Source: Stenotrophomonas raiganjensis (SeqCode) | GTDB lineage: Bacteria; Pseudomonadota; Gammaproteobacteria; Xanthomonadales; Xanthomonadaceae | DNA: 64,000 nt | NCBI RefSeq assembly: GCF_030658505.1 | Contig: NZ_JAUTXR010000134.1 | Coordinates: forward strand, 1-64,000 | Reading direction: 5' to 3' | Part shown: in pieces, positions 7,862 to 16,260 of the stretch | How the letters are laid out: the number at the start of each line of letters is the position of its first letter | Position numbering within the stretch: position 1 is the first letter of the stretch | Notes under the pieces: model-generated | What the model was told of the DNA's origin: nothing | The model's database searches: none | Seen by the model: the letters and a program-made list of their open reading frames with translations, nothing else | Program-made: the position numbers and the translations under genes

Positions 7862-9022
7862 ATGCCTCCCGTCCCGCCCCGCCCTGACGATACCGACGCC
7901 GACAACGTCACCCCGCCGCCACCGACCGATGCGGCGCCAGCGCCCACGCCGGCTGCACCGGCAGCCGCACCGAAATACCTCAAGCCCAGCGCGCGCAGCG
8001 TGGTGGTGATGGTGGTGGTGGCACTGCTGGGCATCGCGCTGATCCTGCGCGCGTGGCACCTGTGGCCCTTCACCAGCAGCGTGATGGTGACTGACAACGC
8101 CTATGTGCGCGGACAGATCACGGTGATGGCGCCGCAGGTGAACGGCTACGTGACCGAGGTGCTGGTGAAGGACTTCCAGCACGTGAAGGAGGGCGAGCCA
8201 CTGCTGCGCATCGATGACCGCATCTACGCACAGCGCGTGGCCCAGGCGCAGGCGACGCTGGACAGTGCGCGCGCGGCGCTGGCCAACTCCGACCAGTCGC
8301 AGGCGCAGAACCGTGCACAGATCGCCTCCGCGCACGCCACGTTGTCGGCCGGCCAGGCGGAACTGCAGCGCTCGCGCAACGAGCTGAAGCGCTACGAGGA
8401 ACTGGCCGCACAGCAGTTGGTGTCGATCAACGACCGCGACAAGTTCCGCACCAGCCAAGCCTCGGCGCAGGCCAGCGTGCAGCAGTCGCAGGCGCAGATC
8501 CGCATCGCCGAGGAAACCCTGGTGTCGACGCAGGTCGCGCGCAAGAGCCTGGAGGCCCAGGTGGAAAGCGCACAGGCGCAGCTGGAACTGGCCCGCATCG
8601 ATCTGGCCAATACCGTGATCCATGCGCCGCGCGACGGCCAGATCAGTGAAGCCAGCGTGCGCGTGGGCCAGTACGTCGCGGCCGGTTCTCAGCTGCTGTT
8701 CCTGGTGCCTGACACGCTGTGGGTGGTGGCCAACTACAAGGAAGGCCAGACCTGGGGAATGGCGATCGGCCAGCCGGCCACGTTCTCAGTGGACGCGTTC
8801 CAGGGCCAGGTGCTGAGGGGCCGCGTGCAGGAGATCGCGCCCGCCACCGGATCGGAATTCAGCGTGCTGCGCCCGGACAATGCCAGCGGCAACTTCACCA
8901 AGGTGGTGCAGCGGCTGCCGGTGCGGATATCGATCGATGAAGGCCAGACGCTGGCCGCGCAGCTGCGGCCCGGCATGTCGGTGATCGTGCGGGTGGATAC
9001 CGCAGGCAAACCGAAGGACTAG
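7862..9022 (+). CDS. HlyD/EmrA-type periplasmic adaptor
   Basis: A 386-residue membrane-fusion protein. A Pro/Ala-rich cytoplasmic N-terminus (1-40) leads to one membrane segment (about 43-60). A lipoyl-like half motif follows (VMVTDNAYVRGQITVMAPQV), then an alpha-helical hairpin rich in Gln/Ala/Glu (about 125-235), the second lipoyl half (VIHAPRDGQISEASVRVGQY) and a beta-barrel. This is the EmrA layout and fits the preceding DHA2 transporter. Only 10 bases separate the genes and no terminator intervenes. A repeat starts 16 bases after the stop. Confidence 0.9.
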   Translation: MPPVPPRPDDTDADNVTPPPPTDAAPAPTPAAPAAAPKYLKPSARSVVVMVVVALLGIALILRAWHLWPFTSSVMVTDNAYVRGQITVMAPQVNGYVTEVLVKDFQHVKEGEPLLRIDDRIYAQRVAQAQATLDSARAALANSDQSQAQNRAQIASAHATLSAGQAELQRSRNELKRYEELAAQQLVSINDRDKFRTSQASAQASVQQSQAQIRIAEETLVSTQVARKSLEAQVESAQAQLELARIDLANTVIHAPRDGQISEASVRVGQYVAAGSQLLFLVPDTLWVVANYKEGQTWGMAIGQPATFSVDAFQGQVLRGRVQEIAPATGSEFSVLRPDNASGNFTKVVQRLPVRISIDEGQTLAAQLRPGMSVIVRVDTAGKPKD

Positions 9023-9038
9023 CCCTTGTCATGAAACA

Positions 9039-9109
9039 GGGTCAGATCCCTTTTGCCAATGGCACGAGGATCCGACCCCAATCTCAAGATGCCGGCCAGC
9101 GGCCGGCAC
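9039..9109. repeat. Palindromic element GGGTCAGATCC / GGATCCGACCC plus a GC-rich stem
   Basis: The inverted repeat GGGTCAGATCCC (9039-9050) and GGATCCGACCCC (9068-9079) encloses an 17-base loop. A second stem GCCGGCCAGCGGCCGGC follows at 9091-9107. The unit sits in the gap between the convergent HlyD and zur genes. It belongs to the same general type of intergenic palindrome as those at 11106 and 53529 but differs in sequence. Confidence 0.65.
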
Positions 9110-9119
9110 TGCCATTGCG

Positions 9120-9611
9120 CTACCCCGCGCAGCGCGCGCAGAGGCCGTGCACTTCCAGTGTCTGCGCCTGCGGCTGGAAGCCCAGCTCCTTGGCACGCTT
9201 TTCCAGCTGGGTGACGATCTCGCGGTCTTCCAGCTCCACTGCGCTATGGCAGCTGTTGCAGATCAGGAACGGCACCGAATGGGCGGCGCTGCTGGGATGG
9301 TGGCAGGCGACGAAGGCGTTCACCGATTCCAGCTTGTGCACGAAGCCATTGGCCATCAGGAAGTCCAGCGCGCGGTACACGGTGGGCGGGGCATCGGCGC
9401 CCACGCCCTTCCCGTTGCGCACCCATTCCAGCAGCTCGTAGGCCTTGACCGGCTTGCCGGCCTCGGCGATCAGCTTCAGCACATTGGCGCGGATCGGGGT
9501 CAGGCGCAGCCCGCGTTCGCGCGAGACACGCTCGACCACCGCCACGAAATCCGATGCATCGTGGACGTGGTGGTGCGGGGCGGTACAGGCAGTGGCGGTC
9601 TTGGCGGGCAT
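9120..9611 (-). CDS. zur: Zinc uptake regulator Zur (Fur family)
   Basis: A 163-residue Fur-family repressor. The winged-helix domain (about 20-90) includes RLTPIRANVLKLIAEAGKPVKAYELL and PPTVYRALDFLMANGFVHK, the Zur form of the DNA-binding region. The C-terminal domain has two CxxC pairs (ICNSCHSAVE and GLCARCAG) for structural zinc and a His-rich region (CHHPSSAAH) for the sensing site. The N-terminus carries HHHVHD. A ribosome site GGAG 7 bases upstream supports ATG 9611 over an earlier in-frame ATG at 9638. It lies 34 bases after gltX on the same strand, so the two are probably co-transcribed. Its likely local target is the Zur box at 2619. Confidence 0.88.
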   Translation of the reverse strand: MPAKTATACTAPHHHVHDASDFVAVVERVSRERGLRLTPIRANVLKLIAEAGKPVKAYELLEWVRNGKGVGADAPPTVYRALDFLMANGFVHKLESVNAFVACHHPSSAAHSVPFLICNSCHSAVELEDREIVTQLEKRAKELGFQPQAQTLEVHGLCARCAG

Positions 9612-9645
9612 GCGTGTTCTCCGGTTCGGGCCTGGCAAGGATGCC

Positions 9646-11049
9646 TCAGGCCGCTGCTACCTTGGTGATGGCCACATCAATGCGTTTCAAGGCCTGCTCG
9701 CGGCCGGCCAGGTACACGGTATGGGAAATGTCAGGACTGACCTGGGTGCCGGTGATGGCCACGCGCAGCGGCTGGGCGACCTTGCCCATGCCGATCTCCA
9801 GCGCCGCAGCCGCATCGTGCAGGGCCACGCCCACCGACTCGGCGGTCCACTCCGGCAACGCGGCCAGCAGCTCGCGGGCCTTGCCCAGCGCGACCTCGGC
9901 ACCGGCCTTGAAGTGCTTGGCCACCGCCGCGTCGTCGTACTCGGTCAGCGGCTGGTACCAGACCACGGCCTTTTCGGCCATTTCCTTCAGGGTCTGCACG
10001 CGTTCACGCAGGGCAATCACCACGTCCTCCGGGGCCGGGCCGGCGGCCACGTCCAGGCCCAGCTTCTGCAGCTGGTAGACCAGGTGCGGCACGATGGCGG
10101 CCACGTCCTCGGTCTTCAGGAAGTGCTGGTTGACCCAGCCCAGCTTGGCCATGTCCAGGCGCGAGGCCTTGGAATTGCAGTCCTTCACGTCGAACAGGTC
10201 GATCAGCTCCTGGCGGCTGAACAGCTCCTGGTCACCGTGCGACCAGCCCAGCCGGGCCAGGTAGCTCAGCAGCGCGTCCGGCAGGTAGCCGGCGTCCTTG
10301 TACTGCATCACGTCGGCCGCTCCGGTGCGCTTGGACAGCTTGGCGCCCTGCTCGTCCAGGATCATCGGCATGTGGCCGAACTTCGGCACCGGCGCACCGA
10401 TGCCTTCGTACAGGTTGATCTGGCGCGGGGTGTTGTTGATGTGGTCGTCGCCGCGGATGACCTCGGTGATGCCCATGTCCCAGTCGTCCACAACCACTGC
10501 GAAGTTGTAGGTGGGGTAGCCGTCCGGGCGGAAGATGACCATGTCATCCAGCTCGCTGTTGGCGATCTCGATGCGGCCCTTGATCAGGTCGTCGAACACC
10601 ACCGTGCCTTCCAGCGGGTTCTTGAAGCGGATGACGCGGTTCGGGTCGTCCTTGCGCGGCAGGCCCAGCTCGCGCGCAGCGCCGTTGTAGCGCGGCTTTT
10701 CCTGCTTGGCCATGGCCGCTTCGCGCATGGCGTCCAGCTCTTCGCGGGTCTCGTAGGCGTAGTACGCCTTGCCGTCGGCCACCAGCTGCTCGGCCACTTC
10801 CAGATAGCGGGCCACGCGGTCGGTCTGGTAGATCGGACCTTCGTCGTAGTCCAGGCCCAGCCAGTCCATCGCCTCCAGGATCGCATCGATCGCGCCCTGG
10901 GTGCTGCGTTCACGGTCGGTGTCCTCGATGCGCAGCACGAACTCGCCGCCACGGTGGCGGGCCTCCAGCCAGCAGTACAGCGCAGTGCGGGCACCACCGA
11001 TGTGCAGGTAGCCGGTGGGACTGGGGGCGAAGCGGGTGCGGCAGGTCAT
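9646..11049 (-). CDS. gltX: Glutamyl-tRNA synthetase
   Basis: A 467-residue class I aminoacyl-tRNA synthetase that charges tRNA-Glu. The signature HIGG is at 16-19 in [18 protein letters not shown], and KLSKR (KMSKS equivalent) is at 237-241. The segment [14 protein letters not shown] (37-50) is typical of GluRS. Full length for the bacterial family. It is followed at 34 bases by zur, an unusual link between a housekeeping synthetase and a metal regulator. The region upstream contains a perfect palindromic repeat. Confidence 0.97.
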   Translation of the reverse strand: MTCRTRFAPSPTGYLHIGGARTALYCWLEARHRGGEFVLRIEDTDRERSTQGAIDAILEAMDWLGLDYDEGPIYQTDRVARYLEVAEQLVADGKAYYAYETREELDAMREAAMAKQEKPRYNGAARELGLPRKDDPNRVIRFKNPLEGTVVFDDLIKGRIEIANSELDDMVIFRPDGYPTYNFAVVVDDWDMGITEVIRGDDHINNTPRQINLYEGIGAPVPKFGHMPMILDEQGAKLSKRTGAADVMQYKDAGYLPDALLSYLARLGWSHGDQELFSRQELIDLFDVKDCNSKASRLDMAKLGWVNQHFLKTEDVAAIVPHLVYQLQKLGLDVAAGPAPEDVVIALRERVQTLKEMAEKAVVWYQPLTEYDDAAVAKHFKAGAEVALGKARELLAALPEWTAESVGVALHDAAAALEIGMGKVAQPLRVAITGTQVSPDISHTVYLAGREQALKRIDVAITKVAAA

Positions 11050-11105
11050 GGACGGCTCGAGGAACGGGAATCCCCCGATTTTACCAGCCCTCCGCCCCCG
11101 ACGGA

Positions 11106-11204
11106 AAAAGGGGACGGAGGGGATTAAGTCGCGATTGCCCAGCCTGGGGCGTTGCGACCAGGCAACGGAGGGGAGAAACGACTTAATCCCCTCCGTCCCC
11201 TTTT
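11106..11204. repeat. Perfect 26-bp inverted repeat element
   Basis: Arms at 11106-11131 and 11179-11204 are exact reverse complements over 26 bases. The core is GGGGACGGAGGGGATTAAGT. The loop is 47 bases. The right arm runs into the stop codon of the M28 peptidase gene (TAA on the minus strand at 11203-11205). A second copy with a different loop is at 53529-53597. Confidence 0.88.
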
Positions 11205-12795
11205 ACGGTTCCTGCTTGCGCGGGAAGGGCTGCTCGCGCATTGCGGCGTTGTAGGCGAACGAGGCGACGATGGCGGCGGCCTGCTTCAGGTCTTCCGGCT
11301 CGGCGTGGTCCCAGGTATCCAGGTGGCTGTGGTGGACATTGGTGAAGTAGTCCAGCCGGTCCTGGATGAACTGGAAGCCCGGCAGGCCGACGCGGTCGAA
11401 GCTGATGTGGTCGGTGCTGCCGGTATTGCGGGTGGCCACGGTGGTGGCGCCCACGTCGTGGAACGGCGCCAGCCACGCTTCGAAGATCGGCATCGCCGCC
11501 AGGTTTTCCTGCGCGTAGATGCCACGGAAGCGGCCGGAGCCGTTGTCCATGTTGAAGTAGACCTGGAACTTGCTGTAGTCGCGGGTCTTCTGCAGTGCTC
11601 CGGTCGGCTCGCGCAGCGACGCCGGCAGCGCCTTCTGCGCCGGGTCGGCCGGTTCCGGGAAACGAGCGAAATGCTTGGCCACATAGGCCTGCGAGCCGAT
11701 CAGGCCCTGTTCCTCACCGCTCCACAGCGCCACGCGGATGGTGCGCTTGGGCCTGGCGCCGGTGGCCTTGAGGATGCGCATCGCCTCCATCATCACCGCG
11801 ACGCCGGCGGCATTGTCGGCGGCACCGGTACCGCTGTGCCAGGAATCCAGGTGCGCACCGATCATCACCACTTCATCGGGCTTGCTGCTGCCGCGGATCT
11901 CGGCCAGCGTGTTGTAGCCCGGCTGGTTGGCCTCGTCGGTGAAGCGCGCGGCCAAATCCACGCGCAGGCGCACGGTCTGCTTGGCCTCCAGCGCACGCAC
12001 CAGCGGGTTGAAGTGCTCGCTGATCATCGCCAGCTCCGGGATGCCCACCGACTCACCGGCCCTGCGCGAACCGCCACCGGCAACGCGGATGATGCCGTTG
12101 TCCCAACTGCTGATGCTGATCGAGGCCAGCGCGCCCTCTTCCACGAAGAACGCATTGACCTTGGCCGCCAGCTGCTGGCGTTCCTGGTATTCCTTGACCC
12201 GTTTGGCGCGCTCGGCGGTGGCGTCCTTGTCCTTCGGCAGGGTGAATTCCTGCAGGCCCTCGAGCGAGGTGGCGTCGTGGCGGTGCGAATCGGGCTCGGT
12301 GCCGCGCTTGTATTCGCGGGCCTCGCCCAGCAGCAGGATCTTGCCGCGCAGCTTGCCGCGGTACTTCTCGATGTCTTCGGGCTTCTTGATCTCAACCTGT
12401 ACCACCTCGCCTTCAACCGGGCCCTTGGTGCCCGGCGTCCACGCCTTCGGCAGCGCATGCAGCGGCTGCACGCGGTCACCCAGCATCTCCACGCTGGCCG
12501 AGGTGAACTCCCAGCCACGGCCGAAGTCATCGAAGGCTTCGTCGTGCACGTTGTCCAGCTTCCATTCGTTGAACTTGCCGCGGGTCCACGCGTTGGCGCG
12601 GCCCATCGCAGGCGAGTTGGTCAAGCGCGGGCCGATGCGTTCGGTGAGGTAGCTGAAGGTGTCCATCACCTGCGAACGGTGGAAGGCCTCCTGGCGGATG
12701 CGGCTGACCATGTCCAAGTCCACCGTCTCGCGCTGCTGCGCGCCTGCATTGCCACCGATCGCCAGCGCTACGGCCAGCATGCCCCACTTCATCAC
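11203..12795 (-). CDS. Secreted M28-family metallopeptidase
   Basis: A 530-residue zinc peptidase with a signal peptide (cleavage near residue 19, AGA-QQ). A PA-like insert occupies about residues 110-250. The M28 catalytic domain follows: metal ligands His315 and Asp327 in GAHLDSWHSGTGAADNAAG, and catalytic Glu361/Glu362 in WSGEEQGLIGS. A later Asp/His pair appears in GSTDHISFD and HHSHLDTWDH. The layout matches the exported aminopeptidase/carboxypeptidase-Q-like group, which acts on peptides in the periplasm or outside. The stop codon lies inside the arm of the palindromic element, so the last residues may reflect repeat insertion. Two adjacent ATGs are possible starts. Confidence 0.9.
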   Translation of the reverse strand: MMKWGMLAVALAIGGNAGAQQRETVDLDMVSRIRQEAFHRSQVMDTFSYLTERIGPRLTNSPAMGRANAWTRGKFNEWKLDNVHDEAFDDFGRGWEFTSASVEMLGDRVQPLHALPKAWTPGTKGPVEGEVVQVEIKKPEDIEKYRGKLRGKILLLGEAREYKRGTEPDSHRHDATSLEGLQEFTLPKDKDATAERAKRVKEYQERQQLAAKVNAFFVEEGALASISISSWDNGIIRVAGGGSRRAGESVGIPELAMISEHFNPLVRALEAKQTVRLRVDLAARFTDEANQPGYNTLAEIRGSSKPDEVVMIGAHLDSWHSGTGAADNAAGVAVMMEAMRILKATGARPKRTIRVALWSGEEQGLIGSQAYVAKHFARFPEPADPAQKALPASLREPTGALQKTRDYSKFQVYFNMDNGSGRFRGIYAQENLAAMPIFEAWLAPFHDVGATTVATRNTGSTDHISFDRVGLPGFQFIQDRLDYFTNVHHSHLDTWDHAEPEDLKQAAAIVASFAYNAAMREQPFPRKQEP

Positions 12796-12892
12796 ATCGC
12801 ACCCCTGCCCTTCGGCTCGATCATCAACCCATCGAGTCTAGCCAGCAGGGGCGCGCTGATACCGTCCCATCGGTCATGGGCGGCGCGGAAGC

Positions 12893-12970
12893 GTGCGAAC
12901 CGAGGTTCGCACCCACAGGAGAGTGGTTGGTTCGCACCCGCGGGAGAGTGGCTGGTTCGCACCCACCAGG
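12893..12970. repeat. Small hairpin plus three tandem 25-bp units
   Basis: GTGCGAAC-CGAG-GTTCGCAC forms a hairpin at 12893-12912. The motif GTTCGCACCC then recurs at 12905, 12930 and 12955, exactly 25 bases apart, separated by variants of ACAGGAGAGTGGTTG. It lies between two genes reading leftward. It has too few units and no leader, so it is not a CRISPR. Confidence 0.8.
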
Positions 12971-12974
12971 CCCC

Positions 12975-13385
12975 TCATCCACTCCATCCCAGCCACAACT
13001 GCGCCCGTTCCGGCAGCAGCAGCAACCAGTGCCGCCGGTCGACGCTGCTGCAGCCGTACACCGCCGCGTGTGCCGGCCAGTCATCCGGAAGGCCGCCGAT
13101 GCCGATCTCGGCCAATGCCTCCGCGCCGGCCTTCCATGGCCGATAGCGCGGCACCCGGCCGGCCACCGCGCCGCGTCCCTGCCGCGCACCCTGCAGCCAA
13201 CGCAATCCCTGCCCCTGCAATCCTTCGCAGGTCACCGCCGCCAGCTGGAAGCGGACCAGGCCGGGGGCGATCCGCGCCCCCGGCAGGGCCGCCAGCACGC
13301 CATGTGCCTGCAGCAGTGCATCCACTTCCAGCAAGGCCGGAATGCCCTGCCGTGCCCGTTGCCGCAATCCCTGGCGCCAGCCCAT
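12975..13385 (-). CDS. Conserved-looking hypothetical protein downstream of creD
   Basis: A 136-residue protein I do not recognise. It begins MGWRQGLRQRARQGIPALLE and has no signal peptide or membrane segment; the C-terminus is Trp/Leu rich (RRHWLLLLPERAQLWLGWSG). A strong ribosome site (AAGGAG, 7-base spacing) and a gap of only 10 bases after creD indicate that it is the last gene of the creBCD transcript and is co-regulated with creD. Third-position bias supports coding. No function is proposed. Confidence 0.65.
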   Translation of the reverse strand: MGWRQGLRQRARQGIPALLEVDALLQAHGVLAALPGARIAPGLVRFQLAAVTCEGLQGQGLRWLQGARQGRGAVAGRVPRYRPWKAGAEALAEIGIGGLPDDWPAHAAVYGCSSVDRRHWLLLLPERAQLWLGWSG

Positions 13386-13395
13386 GGCGTGCTCC

Positions 13396-14715
13396 TTACT
13401 TCAGGTCCGCGCCGAGCGCGTACCAGTCGACCCGGCGGGTCACCCACATCGCCAGCGCCAGGATCACGAACAGCAGCAGCGACCCCATCAGCAGTGCGTT
13501 GTTCTCCGACACCAGCAGGCCATACAGCGCGCCGTACAGTACGGTCAGCAACGCCGCGAAGCCGAGGCCGCGCTTCCAGTGGCCCAGCACGTTGGCCAGG
13601 TACACCGCCTGCAGGCCGATACAGGCCACGGCCGAGACCAGGTAGGCCTTCCAGAACGCGATGTGCTCGGACAGGCTGATCAGCAGCAGGAAGAAGATCG
13701 CCAGCGCCAAGCCCACCATCAAGTACTGCAGCGGGTGGATGCGCAGCGACTTGATCAGCTCGAACAGGATGAAGCCGACGAAGGTCAGCAGCACGAACAG
13801 CACGCCGTACTTCGATGCGCGATCGGCCTGGGTGTAGGTATCGACCGGATCGACCAGCGACACGGTCACCGCCTGCGAATCGATCGAGCCATCATTGCGC
13901 AGCTGGCGCTGTGCGTCGGAGGCCAGCGAGGACACCGCCCAGCGCGCATCGAAGCCCTGTGCATCAACGCGGCGCTCATTCGGCAGGAACGCACCGCTGA
14001 ACGACGGATGTGGCCAGCTCGAACGCAACGCGATGTGGGTGTCATCACCCACCGGCACCACCGACAGCATGCGGCTGCCGTCCAGGCGCAGTTCCAGTTC
14101 AACGGTGCTGGCCGCCAGCGTGCCGCCCTGGTCTGCAGCGAAACCGGCCACCGGCGCATGCAGGCCACGGCCGACTTCGCTGGCCGCGCCGACGCCTGGC
14201 AGCAGGCGCAGCTGCTTGCCATCCACGCGCAGGTTCGGCGTACCAACCAGGCCACGCACATCGGAAATGCCCACCGCCACATACGGCTGGCCGTAGCTGC
14301 GGCCCGCCTTCACCGGATAGTCGTCTGTGGCGAAGGTGGCCTTCATCTGGCCGTTCCAGCTGTACACCGGCACCTTGAACAGGCCGACCTCACGCTGGCT
14401 CGGCAGCATTTCACCGCCGACTTCCAGCGACGCCGGCATCTGCAGCCAGTGCCCCTCGGTGACCTGCACCTCGGTCTTCTTGACGCCCAGCGGGTCGACC
14501 AGTTCAACCTGCTTGCGTTCCACCCACGGCACCACCCGCACCGGGCCCACCAGCTGCTGTGCACCGGCGCGGCTGTCGGCCACCCGCGAGAAGGCCTCGT
14601 CGCGGTACGCGCTGCGTTCGTTGATGACCCCGCGGATCATGGTCAACGGTACCAGCAGCAGCAGGATCAGCCCGCCGACAATGGCGAACCGCAGCAGCAT
14701 CTTCAGGGATTTCAT
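13396..14715 (-). CDS. creD: Inner-membrane protein CreD (cell envelope integrity)
   Basis: A 439-residue membrane protein. One N-terminal segment (about 8-29, LRFAIVGGLILLLLVPLTMI) is followed by a large periplasmic domain (about 30-290) and a cluster of C-terminal segments (about 300-430), the CreD arrangement. In Stenotrophomonas and Pseudomonas creD is the main output of CreBC and is linked to envelope integrity and beta-lactam response. A near-consensus cre box lies 65 bases upstream, so it is likely transcribed from its own CreB-activated promoter as well as from creBC. Confidence 0.92.
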   Translation of the reverse strand: MKSLKMLLRFAIVGGLILLLLVPLTMIRGVINERSAYRDEAFSRVADSRAGAQQLVGPVRVVPWVERKQVELVDPLGVKKTEVQVTEGHWLQMPASLEVGGEMLPSQREVGLFKVPVYSWNGQMKATFATDDYPVKAGRSYGQPYVAVGISDVRGLVGTPNLRVDGKQLRLLPGVGAASEVGRGLHAPVAGFAADQGGTLAASTVELELRLDGSRMLSVVPVGDDTHIALRSSWPHPSFSGAFLPNERRVDAQGFDARWAVSSLASDAQRQLRNDGSIDSQAVTVSLVDPVDTYTQADRASKYGVLFVLLTFVGFILFELIKSLRIHPLQYLMVGLALAIFFLLLISLSEHIAFWKAYLVSAVACIGLQAVYLANVLGHWKRGLGFAALLTVLYGALYGLLVSENNALLMGSLLLFVILALAMWVTRRVDWYALGADLK

Positions 14716-14779
14716 GGTCCATCCTCGTTGGAGAGGGCTGCAGGATGGACCGCCGTGGTGAGCAGGGTTTGTGGCGAAT

Positions 14780-14795
14780 TTGAAGCGAGTGTGAA
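14780..14795 (-). promoter_or_regulatory. cre box (CreB-binding site) upstream of creD
   Basis: Read on the minus strand the site is TTCAC-ACTCGC-TTCAA, which matches the cre consensus TTCAC-N6-TTCAC at 9 of 10 specified positions. It starts just after the creC stop and 65 bases before the creD start. Confidence 0.8.
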
Positions 14796-14796
14796 G

Positions 14797-16257
14797 TCAG
14801 CGGCGCGGGCGCGGGCCTGGCACACCCAAAGGCAGCCACAGGCTGGCCACGGTGCCGCCGCCTTCGCGGATATCCACACTGGCGCGCCCATCATGCAGGC
14901 GCGCGACCTCCTGCACGAACGGCAGGCCCAGTCCGGAGCTGCGCCGCCCGCTTCCGGGGCGGGCCAGCGAATAGAAGCGCTCGAACACCCGCTCACGCGC
15001 GTAGTCGGGAATGCCAGCGCCACGGTCGGCCACCTGCAGGCGCACGCCCTGCCCATCCACCTCGGCCTGCAGCGCGACCTCCGCGCCGGCCGGCGAGAAG
15101 GCAATCGCGTTGTCGATCAGGTTGTGCAGGGCCTGCCGCAGCAGGTAGGCGTCACCCTGCACCCGCAGGTCGGGCACGCTGCCGATGCGGACCTGCACGC
15201 CGGCCGCCTGCGCGCGCACCTGCGCGGCTGCCGCCGCATCGGCCAGCAATGCCTGCAGCGCGATCGGATCGCGGGTCTGCAGCCAGCCGTGCTGTTCCAC
15301 TTCGGCCAGCGCCAGCAGCTTGTCGATGGTCTCGGTCAGCCGTTCCTGCTGATCGACAATGCTGCGCGCGAAATGCACGCGGTCCGCTTCGGGCAACGGC
15401 TCCTGCAGCAGTTCGGCGGCACCGCGGATCGCCGCGAGCGGGCTCTTCATCTCGTGCGTCAGCGACTGCACGTACTGCTCGACGTAGGCCTTGCCTTCGA
15501 GCTTGCGGCGCATGGTTTCCAGCGCCTGGCCAAGATCGCCGATCTCGTCGCGGCGCCGTCGTGGCGGCGGCACCGGTTCGCCGGCCGTGACCGCGCGCGC
15601 GTAGCGGCTGAGCTGGCCGAGGCCGGTGGTCAGCCACATCGTCACCAGCACGCCGACCAGCGCCGACAATCCGATCAGCCAGGCGCCGCGTTCGATGATG
15701 GCGCGCTGGCTGGCAGCGATGAATGGATCGATGCTGCGGTTCGGCTGCGCCAGGCTGAGTACGCCGATCAGCGTGCGGCCATCGGCCGGATCGTACACCG
15801 GTGCGGCCACGTGCATCACCGTATCGCCGTCCTCGCCCGGGATCTCCGGGCTGGAACGTGCCCCGTACTGGCCACGCAGGGTGCGATACACGTCGTTCCA
15901 GCGCGAATTGTCGCGCCCCAGGTCGCGGCCCAGCGAGTCATAGATGACGATGCCCTTGGCGTCGGTGATGGTCACCCGATAGTCCAGCGAGCGTTTCGGG
16001 AAGCGCCAGACCATCGCCTTCAGGTCGCGTTGCCGTGCCTTGGCCAGATTGCGGGTGAAGCTGCCGCTGCGGATGGTGCCGTCCTTGACGTCGGCGGCGG
16101 CCATCTCGGCCAGCACGTTGGCCGCGTCAACCAAGGTCGATTCCATCGCCTGGCGCACACCCGGCTTCACTTCGTTGACGAACACGCGCATCACGAAGAA
16201 GGCCGCGATGCCGGTGATCAGGAAGAAGCCCAGGAACAGCTTCAGCACCAGGCGCAT
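14797..16257 (-). CDS. creC: Sensor histidine kinase CreC
   Basis: A 486-residue inner-membrane kinase. Membrane segment 1 spans about 5-24, a periplasmic sensor domain about 25-175, and membrane segment 2 about 178-200, followed by a HAMP-like linker. The H-box has His268 in LTHEMKSPLAAIRGAAELLQE. The ATPase domain carries the N box (LHNLIDNAIAFSP) and the G box (DRGAGIP ... GLGLPFVQEV). The gene starts 3 bases after the creB stop, so the pair is co-transcribed. It phosphorylates CreB in response to an envelope or metabolic signal; the exact cue is not readable from sequence. Confidence 0.92.
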   Translation of the reverse strand: MRLVLKLFLGFFLITGIAAFFVMRVFVNEVKPGVRQAMESTLVDAANVLAEMAAADVKDGTIRSGSFTRNLAKARQRDLKAMVWRFPKRSLDYRVTITDAKGIVIYDSLGRDLGRDNSRWNDVYRTLRGQYGARSSPEIPGEDGDTVMHVAAPVYDPADGRTLIGVLSLAQPNRSIDPFIAASQRAIIERGAWLIGLSALVGVLVTMWLTTGLGQLSRYARAVTAGEPVPPPRRRRDEIGDLGQALETMRRKLEGKAYVEQYVQSLTHEMKSPLAAIRGAAELLQEPLPEADRVHFARSIVDQQERLTETIDKLLALAEVEQHGWLQTRDPIALQALLADAAAAAQVRAQAAGVQVRIGSVPDLRVQGDAYLLRQALHNLIDNAIAFSPAGAEVALQAEVDGQGVRLQVADRGAGIPDYARERVFERFYSLARPGSGRRSSGLGLPFVQEVARLHDGRASVDIREGGGTVASLWLPLGVPGPRPRR

Positions 16258-16260
16258 CGG

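Noticed and set aside
12905..12970. Possible CRISPR array
   Set aside because: Three short units, spacers nearly identical to each other, no leader and no cas genes in the window.
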